Source: Bosea sp. Tri-49 (lineage in GTDB: Bacteria > Pseudomonadota > Alphaproteobacteria > Rhizobiales > Beijerinckiaceae). Taken from it: a stretch of DNA of 64,000 nt. This document shows, piece by piece, positions 35,029 to 41,305 of the stretch (its first letter is position 1; each line of letters begins with the position of its first letter). The notes below the pieces were generated by a model. The model saw nothing but the letters and a program-made list of their open reading frames with translations, ran no database searches and had not been told where the DNA came from. A program made the position numbers and the translations under genes. The DNA is taken from positions 2,294,001-2,358,000 of the forward strand of contig NZ_CP017946.1 of NCBI RefSeq assembly GCF_003952665.1, given 5' to 3'.

Positions 35029-35397
35029 TCAGCCTCTCCTGGCCCGCTCCCGCGACAGCCCCTTCGCTGCGAGATCGTCGAGATAGGCCTGCAGCTTCGC
35101 CTCGCCATCGCGGCCAAGCTCGCGCAGATAATCCCAGCCATAGATGCCGGTGTCGTGCATGTCGTCGAAGGTCAGGCGGACGGCGTAATGGCCGACCGGC
35201 TCGACCTTGATGATCTCGACCTCGCGCTTGCCCGGCACGGTCTGCTTCTGCGTCGGGCCATGGCCCTGGACCTCGGCCGAGGGGCTCTCGACCCGCAGCA
35301 ATTCGGCGGCGAGTGCATGACTCTCGCCGCTCTCGAAGGTGACATGCAGGGTGCGGCGATCCTTCGACAGGCGGATCTCGCTCGGCCAATCTGACAT
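35029..35397 (-). CDS. DUF971 protein (gamma-butyrobetaine hydroxylase N-like)
   Basis: A 122-residue protein matching DUF971, the small beta domain otherwise found at the N-terminus of gamma-butyrobetaine hydroxylases: [39 protein letters not shown] and [14 protein letters not shown]. Related proteins act in Fe-S or cofactor metabolism in some bacteria, but the role is unsettled. It is convergent with the ABC transporter gene and divergent from moaA; its neighbourhood with molybdenum cofactor genes is recurrent in proteobacteria from memory. Confidence 0.88.
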   Translation of the reverse strand: MSDWPSEIRLSKDRRTLHVTFESGESHALAAELLRVESPSAEVQGHGPTQKQTVPGKREVEIIKVEPVGHYAVRLTFDDMHDTGIYGWDYLRELGRDGEAKLQAYLDDLAAKGLSRERARRG

Positions 35398-35538
35398 CTT
35401 CGTGTTTCTCCAGAACGGCTTGCGACCATCAGCCTGCTTGACCGCGGGCTTGCGGCCGACAATGCTGCCTTCCTATATCAGAGCAACGGCAGGCGCACTG
35501 CGCCGCAAGACCGCGATCGCCCGAGGATTTCAGCCACC

Positions 35539-36567
35539 GTGCTGCATGACCCCATCAGGCCCTTGATGCGTGCGCCGCTGACCGATCCGTTCGGCCGCGA
35601 CATCTCCTATCTGCGCATCTCGGTGACGGATCGCTGCGATTTCCGCTGCGTCTACTGCATGTCCGAGGACATGGCCTTCCTGCCGAAGCGTGACTTGCTG
35701 ACGCTCGAGGAGGTCGACCGCGTCGCCACCGCCTTCGTTTCGCGCGGCACGCGCAAGCTGCGCATCACCGGCGGCGAGCCGCTGGTCAGGCGCGACATCA
35801 TGAACCTGTTCCGCTCGCTCTCGCGCCACCTCGCCTCGGGCGCGCTCGACGAATTGACCGTGACCACCAACGGCTCGCAGCTTTCCCGCTATGCGCAGGA
35901 GCTGGCCGATTGCGGGGTGCGCCGTGTCAACGTGTCGATGGATACACTCGATCCCGAGAAATTCCGCAAGATCACGCGCTGGGGCGATCTCTCCAAGGTG
36001 CTCGCCGGCATCGAGGCGGCGCGCGCGGCGGGCCTGCGCGTCAAGATCAATGCGGTCGCGCTGAAAGGCGTCAACGAGGACGAGATCGAGGGGCTGATGC
36101 ACTGGGCCCATGGGCTCGGCATGGACCTGACGCTGATCGAGGTGATGCCGCTCGGCGATATCGAGCCGGCGCGGCTAGACCAGTTCCTGCCGCTCTCGAT
36201 GGTGCGGGCCAAGCTGATGGACCGCTACACGCTCGACGACGATCCGTACCGGACCGGCGGGCCGGCGCGCTATGTCCGGGTCCGCGAGACGGACGGCCTC
36301 ATCGGCTTCATCACGCCGATGACCCATAATTTCTGCGAAAGCTGCAACCGCGTGCGCCTGACCTGCACCGGCACGCTCTATATGTGCCTCGGCCAAGAGG
36401 ACGCCGCCGACCTGCGCGCGCCGATCCGGGCTTCAAGCGACGACGCCCTGCTCTACCGGGCGATGGAAGAGGCGATCTCGCGCAAGCCCAAGGGCCACGA
36501 CTTCGTCATCGACCGGCGCCAGCCACGCGCCGCCGTCGGCCGGCACATGAGCGTGACCGGCGGCTGA
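35539..36567 (+). CDS. moaA: GTP 3',8-cyclase (molybdenum cofactor biosynthesis)
   Basis: A radical SAM enzyme catalysing the first step of molybdopterin synthesis from GTP. 342 residues. The N-terminal radical-SAM cluster CDFRCVYCM and SAM-binding ITGGEPLVR are present. A C-terminal 4Fe-4S site has [13 protein letters not shown], and the tail ends GRHMSVTGG, the two-Gly C-terminus needed for MoaC partnership. The start is taken as GTG at 35539 (GAGGA upstream); ATG at 35566 is possible. A degenerate copy of its 3' end lies at 39845-39900. Confidence 0.95.
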   Translation: MLHDPIRPLMRAPLTDPFGRDISYLRISVTDRCDFRCVYCMSEDMAFLPKRDLLTLEEVDRVATAFVSRGTRKLRITGGEPLVRRDIMNLFRSLSRHLASGALDELTVTTNGSQLSRYAQELADCGVRRVNVSMDTLDPEKFRKITRWGDLSKVLAGIEAARAAGLRVKINAVALKGVNEDEIEGLMHWAHGLGMDLTLIEVMPLGDIEPARLDQFLPLSMVRAKLMDRYTLDDDPYRTGGPARYVRVRETDGLIGFITPMTHNFCESCNRVRLTCTGTLYMCLGQEDAADLRAPIRASSDDALLYRAMEEAISRKPKGHDFVIDRRQPRAAVGRHMSVTGG

Positions 36568-36590
36568 GACGGCGCGGGCCTCGACCAAGC

Positions 36591-37232
36591 TCAGCGAGCC
36601 CGCAATCCGCGTACGATATTCGTCGCCCGCCTGAGAGCCGTCACGGCAGCGCCCGCCGCGATGAGCCAGAGCGCGACGACCAGCACTTCGTTCTGGCCTC
36701 GCCACAGCGGCTCCAGCAGTGACAGGAGCGCGGCCGCGGTGATCGTCGCCATGCGGTGCTGCTTGGCCATCGGACCGGAGAAGTCGGCCGGCAGACCGCA
36801 ATTGCGGCCGAGCTCGCGGGTGTAGGCCGTCAGCACGGCAAGACCGGCAGCCGCCCACCCCAGGGCCGGTGTGCCGATGCCGTAACCGACGCCGGTGAGG
36901 ATCAGGATATCGGCGATCCGATCGGGGAACTCGTTCCAGAACGGCCCGTCCGCAGCCTGCTTGCCGCCCTCGATCGCGACCATTCCGTCGAAGAGATTGC
37001 AGAGCAACCTGAGCTGACAGAACAGGGCCGCGGCAAGCAGCAGGGCAGCGCGCGGCCCGGAAGCCGCCGTGCCCGCGAGCCAGAAGGCGGCGCCGGCGAA
37101 GGCCGCCATCACCATGCTCGCTATCGAGATCTGGTTCGGCGTGATGCCGCTGGCACTCAGCCGGCGCGCAATCGCCCTGGCCCAGCCTGTATCGCGGCTC
37201 GAGAGCGGCCGCCGATCGTCACTCTGCGCCAT
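36591..37232 (-). CDS. CDP-alcohol phosphatidyltransferase-like membrane protein with altered motif
   Basis: A 213-residue protein with about five hydrophobic helices in the CDP-alcohol transferase layout. The family motif DxxDGxxAR(x8)GxxxDxxxD appears here as N79-LF-D82-G83-MV-A86-I87, eight residues, then G96-PFW-N100-EFP-D104: first and third Asp are Asn and the Arg is Ile. Activity is therefore uncertain. With CdsA and PlsC partners it suggests synthesis of an unusual phospholipid; the pairing recalls E. coli ynbA-ynbB. It overlaps the next upstream gene by 14 bases. In the insert behind moaA. Confidence 0.75.
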   Translation of the reverse strand: MAQSDDRRPLSSRDTGWARAIARRLSASGITPNQISIASMVMAAFAGAAFWLAGTAASGPRAALLLAAALFCQLRLLCNLFDGMVAIEGGKQAADGPFWNEFPDRIADILILTGVGYGIGTPALGWAAAGLAVLTAYTRELGRNCGLPADFSGPMAKQHRMATITAAALLSLLEPLWRGQNEVLVVALWLIAAGAAVTALRRATNIVRGLRAR

Positions 37233-37626
37233 GGTTCATCGCCTTCCTGCTCCGCCACAGCGAGAGATTGTAGAGCGCCGCATAGCTGGTCGCGACGGTC
37301 AGCGGGACGGCGATCGTCCTGCCGATCTCGGGCGTGCCGCCGATGGTGTGGATGAGCGTCAGCACGCTCGCGGAGACGAATCCTGCGATCACCGGCGGCG
37401 CCAGCAGCGCGGCCAGGCCGGTGAAGCGGCTGGCGAGATACTCGATGCCCCCTTTCAGCAGCAGTGTGATGAGAGCGGACAACGTGCCCTGAATCAGCCC
37501 GGCGAGAAGCGGCGCCGGCATCGAGTGGATGCGGTTGGCGAAAGCCGCCCAGCTGCCCATGGCGATGAAGGCAAAGGCGACATGCACAATGCTGCTTCGC
37601 ATCAGGCGCGCGAGCGGCGCGCTCAC
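37219..37626 (-). CDS. Small four-helix membrane protein of the phospholipid cluster
   Basis: A 135-residue protein with four predicted helices (about 12-30, 40-60, 70-95 and 100-122). No named domain recognised. The start is GTG at 37626, forming a GTGA overlap with the CdsA stop, so it is translated as part of the operon. Context (PlsC, CdsA, CDP-alcohol transferase) suggests a flippase, regulator or assembly role in lipid synthesis, without direct evidence. Confidence 0.65.
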   Translation of the reverse strand: MSAPLARLMRSSIVHVAFAFIAMGSWAAFANRIHSMPAPLLAGLIQGTLSALITLLLKGGIEYLASRFTGLAALLAPPVIAGFVSASVLTLIHTIGGTPEIGRTIAVPLTVATSYAALYNLSLWRSRKAMNHGAE

Positions 37627-38573
37627 GTGCTCGACCAGCCGTATCGGACGAGGTGGAAGAAGATCGGGGCGGAGAACACCACCGAATCGAGTCGGTCGAG
37701 GAAGCCGCCATGGCCGGCGATCAGATGACCCCAATCCTTGATGCCGCGATCGCGCTTGATCGCCGACATGACGAGCCCGCCGAAGAAGCCCATCACGACA
37801 ATGACCAGCGCCAGGAAAGCCGCCTGCAGCGGCGTGAATGGCGTCATCCAGGACAAGGCGGCCCCGACCGCCGTTGCGCTGAGCGCGCCGCCGACGAAGC
37901 CCTCGACCGTCTTGGACGGCGACAGCCTGGGCGCGATCTTGGTCCGGCCGAGCAGCTTGCCCCAGACATACTGCAACACATCGCTCATCTGCACGACGAT
38001 GACGAGAAAGGCGATCAGCAGGACGTTGCGCCCCTGATAGCCGGGGATGTCGAGGCTCAGCAGCGCCGGCACATGCGAGGTACAAAAGACGCAGATCATC
38101 AGCGCCCACTGCACTTCGGCGATGCGCACCAGAAAATGCTCGGTGTCGCCGCGCGCCGTCGCGATGATCGGCATGAGCAGGAAGGCATAGACGGGAATGA
38201 AGATCGAGTAGAGGCCGTACCACTCGATCCAGATCAAGTAATATTGCACCGGCAGCACGATGAAGAAGCCGGCGGCCAACGCCCAATGGTCGGCGCGCCG
38301 CGTGTTCGTCAGCGTGATGAACTCACGCAAGGCTGCGAAGGAGCAGAAGGCGAAGAGCAGCGTCACGCCGGTCTTGCCGCCGATCAGCGCCAGGCCCATC
38401 AGCACGATCATGATCCACCAGGCGCGGATGCGATCGTTCAGGTTCTCGACCACGGCATTCGAGCCATCCGGCGAAAGCCGGCGCTGCAGCACGTAGCCGA
38501 CAGCGGAAGCCAGGACCAGCACGGCAAGCAGACAGGCCAGCACGGCGACGAGATCAGGATGCGGCATCGTCAT
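37623..38573 (-). CDS. Phosphatidate cytidylyltransferase (CdsA family)
   Basis: Makes CDP-diacylglycerol from phosphatidate and CTP at the inner membrane. 316 residues with about eight helices. The signature is clear near the C-terminus: SPSKTVEGFVGG and, later, SAIKRDRGIKDWGHLIAGHG followed by GFLDRLDS. ATG at 38573 overlaps the PlsC stop in an ATGA junction; a longer frame upstream is the shadow of PlsC. As an accessory copy within an insert it is probably not the housekeeping CdsA. It feeds the CDP-alcohol transferase-like gene two places downstream. Confidence 0.92.
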   Translation of the reverse strand: MTMPHPDLVAVLACLLAVLVLASAVGYVLQRRLSPDGSNAVVENLNDRIRAWWIMIVLMGLALIGGKTGVTLLFAFCSFAALREFITLTNTRRADHWALAAGFFIVLPVQYYLIWIEWYGLYSIFIPVYAFLLMPIIATARGDTEHFLVRIAEVQWALMICVFCTSHVPALLSLDIPGYQGRNVLLIAFLVIVVQMSDVLQYVWGKLLGRTKIAPRLSPSKTVEGFVGGALSATAVGAALSWMTPFTPLQAAFLALVIVVMGFFGGLVMSAIKRDRGIKDWGHLIAGHGGFLDRLDSVVFSAPIFFHLVRYGWSST

Positions 38574-39268
38574 GGCACGCTCGCCTTGGGTGACAGGGCC
38601 AGCAGCGCCGCCTCCGCCCTGGCCAGGAATTCCTGCTTCGTCTCGGTGTCGGCGATGGCGATGGGAGCGCCGAAGGTGACGGTGCAGATGAGAGGTACCG
38701 GCACGAACTCGCCCTTCGGCATGACCCGGTTGAGATTGTCGATCCACACCGGCACGAGCGTAACGTTCGGCCGCGCCTGCGCCAGATGGAACAGCCCGCT
38801 CTTGAACGGCAGCAGCCGTGCATCCGTGGTGTTGCGCGTCCCTTCCGGGAACACAATGAGAGAGGAGCCGGCATCGAGCGCCTCCGTCATCTGGGCGACC
38901 GGGTCACTCGTTCGGCTCTCACGGTCCCGGTCGATCAGGACGGCGTTGAAGACATCGCGGCCGATGAAACGCCGAAGGCTGCTCTTCAGCCAGTAATCGC
39001 TTCCGGCGACCGGCCGGGTCGCGAACCGCATGCGGCGCGGCAATACGGTCCAGATCAGGACGAAATCGCCGTGGCTGGCATGATTGGCGAAATAAATCCG
39101 CTGCTCACCGGTCGGCGCGACGCCGTCCCATCGTCCGCGGACCGCCGTGATGAAGCGGGCAAAGACCACAATGAGCGTACCAGCCAAGCTGATCCCTGCT
39201 TCGCGCATCCCCATACCCGATTGCCGCCCTTGCGATGACGTAACGTTCATCTCGAACGCTGTCGACAT
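38570..39268 (-). CDS. PlsC-type lysophospholipid acyltransferase
   Basis: A 232-residue (maximum) acyltransferase of the LPLAT family that acylates lysophosphatidate or a related lipid. HxxxxD motif is NHASHGD; the glycerol-binding motif is FPEGTR; a short N-terminal hydrophobic segment anchors it. Several in-frame starts are possible (39268, 39250, 39214, 39208); ATG at 39214 has GGGCGG upstream and is a good alternative. First gene of the four-gene minus-strand cluster that supplies CDP-lipids; divergent from the cyclic-nucleotide-binding gene. Confidence 0.86.
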   Translation of the reverse strand: MSTAFEMNVTSSQGRQSGMGMREAGISLAGTLIVVFARFITAVRGRWDGVAPTGEQRIYFANHASHGDFVLIWTVLPRRMRFATRPVAGSDYWLKSSLRRFIGRDVFNAVLIDRDRESRTSDPVAQMTEALDAGSSLIVFPEGTRNTTDARLLPFKSGLFHLAQARPNVTLVPVWIDNLNRVMPKGEFVPVPLICTVTFGAPIAIADTETKQEFLARAEAALLALSPKASVP

Positions 39269-39436
39269 TGCAGCGGTCTGGGGCGAATTCGAAAGCTGGT
39301 CGCGGGCTTCCGCTCACCGCCTTTTGGGGGCCTCCAAAGACCTCGTATCCACCGGCCGCGGCCTGCTGGATCGATTGGAGCTCCCTGGTTCCTGCGCTAC
39401 AGTGAGCCGCCACCGACCAGAGAGCGAGTTCGAGCG

Positions 39437-39835
39437 ATGAACGAGCATTCCGCCGCGGCTAGGCCTGCCCTTGCGCCCATGGATTTCCGCCAGCTCGCCC
39501 GCGGTCTGGGAACGGTGATCAACTATGCCGCCGGGGATGTCGTCTTCCGTGAGGGCGACGAGCCCGCCCATGCCTATATTGTTCTCACCGGCAGAATCGA
39601 AGTCAGCAGCCGCGGAAAACTGATCGAAGAGGTCAGTGAAGGGCGAGCCTTCGGCATTGTTTCGCTGATCGACAGGAAGCCGCGATCCGCTACGGCAAAA
39701 GCGATAGCACCCTCCGAAATTGCCTTGGTCGATGCAAAGCAATTCCGGTTCATGGTCGAAACGACGCCGAATTTCATCTGGTACGTGCTGTCAGAAGTTG
39801 TCGACCGACTGCGAGCAACAAATTCTGCTTTGTGA
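39437..39835 (+). CDS. Cyclic nucleotide-binding domain protein
   Basis: A 132-residue stand-alone CAP_ED/cNMP-binding domain: INYAAGDVVFREGDEPAHAY, VLTGRIEVSSRGKLI, the phosphate-cassette-like region EGRAFGIVSLIDRKPRSATAKA and a C-terminal helix ending VDRLRATNSAL. The consensus cassette GExALL....R.A reads RAFGIVSLIDRKPRSATA, so ligand binding may differ. No DNA-binding domain, so it would act through a partner. Codon use is visibly more A/T rich than nearby core genes. It is divergent from the phospholipid cluster in the insert behind moaA. Confidence 0.82.
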   Translation: MNEHSAAARPALAPMDFRQLARGLGTVINYAAGDVVFREGDEPAHAYIVLTGRIEVSSRGKLIEEVSEGRAFGIVSLIDRKPRSATAKAIAPSEIALVDAKQFRFMVETTPNFIWYVLSEVVDRLRATNSAL

Positions 39836-39844
39836 ACGCGGTCA

Positions 39845-39900
39845 GCGGTCGCCGCCGGCGCGCGCCGCGGTCGGGCCGCATATGAGTGTAACCGGCGGCG
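39845..39900 (+). pseudogene. Degenerate copy of the moaA 3' end
   Basis: CGCGCCGCGGTCGGGCCGCA then TATGAGTGTAACCGGCGGC encodes RAAVGPHMSVTGG against [13 protein letters not shown] of the real moaA tail. The stop is lost (GGA for TGA). Five of six pre-stop differences within that stretch are synonymous (for example CAC to CAT, AGC to AGT, GTG to GTA), so the copy diverged as coding sequence before it became a fragment. It marks the right end of the insert between moaA and nrdB. Confidence 0.82.
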
Positions 39901-40024
39901 GAGGGCGGGCGAGCCCGAGACTGACGAAATCGGCATTGTTTCCCTGAAACCAGGCCATTGCGCTTCGGATGTTTCGGGATGGCTGATCGCCTGTCAGGCA
40001 ACCCGGCGTTCGGTTGCCGTCGTA

Positions 40025-41146
40025 TCACTCCCAACTCAAGGCGCCGCCGTTCTGGTACTCGATGACGCGGGTCTCGAAGAAGTTCTTCTCCTTCTTCAGG
40101 TCCATCGCTTCGCTCATCCACGGGAACGGGTTCTCGGTCTCGGCGAAGACAGGGGTGAGGCCGAGCTGGGCGCAGCGGCGGTTGGCGATGAAGTGCATGT
40201 ACTGCTCGCACAGCGCCGCGTTGAGCCCGAGGAAGCCCCTAGGCATCGTGTCACGACCATAGGCGGCTTCGAGCTCGGCCGCATCGCGGATCATGCCGCG
40301 CACCTCGTCCTGGAAGGCCTTGGTCCAGAGATGCGGGTTCTCGATCTTGATCTGGTTGATCACGTCGATGCCGAAGTTCAGATGGATCGATTCATCGCGC
40401 AGGATGTACTGATACTGCTCGGCGATGCCGACCATCTTGTTGCGCCGGCCGAGCGAGAGGATCTGGGCGAAGCCGGTGTAGAACCACATGCCTTCGAAGA
40501 TCGCATAGAAGGTGATCAGGTCGCGCAGCAAGGCCTGGTCGTTCTCGGGCGTCCCGGTCTGGAAGTCGGGATCCTCGATGCTCTGCGTGTGCTTCAGCGC
40601 CCAGGCCGCCTTGTCGGTGATCGAGGGCACCTCGCGGTACATGTTGAACAATTCGCCCTCGTCGAGGCCGAGACTCTCGACGATGTACTGGAAGGTGTGG
40701 GTATGGATCGCCTCCTCGAAGGCCTGGCGCAGCAGGTACTGCCGGCATTCGGGATTGGTCAGGTGGCGGTAGATCGCCAGCACGATGTTGTTGGCGACGA
40801 GAGATTCGGATGCCGCGAAGAAGCCGAGATTGCGCTTGAGCATGCGCCGCTCATCCTCGGTCAACCCGTCCTTGGACTTCCACAGCGCGATGTCGGCCTG
40901 CATCGAGACCTCGGTCGGCATCCAATGGTTGTTGCAGCCGGCGAGGTACTTCTCCCAGGCCCATTTGTACTTGAGCGGCAACAACTGATTCACGTCGGCG
41001 CGGCAGTTGATCATCCGCTTCTCGTCGACGCTGACCCGCCCGCCCTTGCGGTCGATTTCGCCGAGGCCGGTGGCGTCGGCGGCGGGTGCGTTCAGGATGG
41101 CGGGATTGGCTGGGTTCGCCGGCTTGGTGTCGGACCAGTCGAGCAT
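40025..41146 (-). CDS. nrdB: Ribonucleotide reductase beta subunit, class Ic-like
   Basis: A 373-residue metal-cofactor subunit of ribonucleotide reductase. Ligand pattern: E114 (in [10 protein letters not shown]), E145-A-I-H148, then a C-terminal Glu and RDESIHLNF (E-x-x-H). The position of the radical Tyr (seven after E145) is Phe152 in EAIHTHTF, and the first ligand is Glu rather than Asp. These are the marks of class Ic (Mn/Fe) enzymes such as that of Chlamydia. It lies downstream of nrdA, separated by 159 bases that hold a repeat element. A B12 riboswitch sits upstream of nrdA. Confidence 0.93.
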   Translation of the reverse strand: MLDWSDTKPANPANPAILNAPAADATGLGEIDRKGGRVSVDEKRMINCRADVNQLLPLKYKWAWEKYLAGCNNHWMPTEVSMQADIALWKSKDGLTEDERRMLKRNLGFFAASESLVANNIVLAIYRHLTNPECRQYLLRQAFEEAIHTHTFQYIVESLGLDEGELFNMYREVPSITDKAAWALKHTQSIEDPDFQTGTPENDQALLRDLITFYAIFEGMWFYTGFAQILSLGRRNKMVGIAEQYQYILRDESIHLNFGIDVINQIKIENPHLWTKAFQDEVRGMIRDAAELEAAYGRDTMPRGFLGLNAALCEQYMHFIANRRCAQLGLTPVFAETENPFPWMSEAMDLKKEKNFFETRVIEYQNGGALSWE

Positions 41147-41175
41147 GGGGTGAGTTCCATTTTGAAACTAAAAGG

Positions 41176-41280
41176 CGTCATGCTCGGGCTTGATCCGAGC
41201 ATCTCATGCCGAATGAGGCTCCTGCGCCTCGTCCTGCCGGAGATTCTCGGGTCTGCGCTTCGCTTCGCCCGAGAATGACG
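41176..41280. repeat. REP-like element between nrdA and nrdB
   Basis: Two hairpins: ATGCTCGG (41180-41187) with CCGAGCAT (41195-41202), and ATTCTCGGG (41243-41251) with CCCGAGAAT (41268-41276). The whole is bounded by GTCAT and ATGAC. Typical of dispersed alphaproteobacterial intergenic elements. It interrupts the nrdA-nrdB transcript and could alter relative expression. Confidence 0.8.
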
Positions 41281-41305
41281 CGGGAGGTGGAATGACGGCA
41301 GGGCC

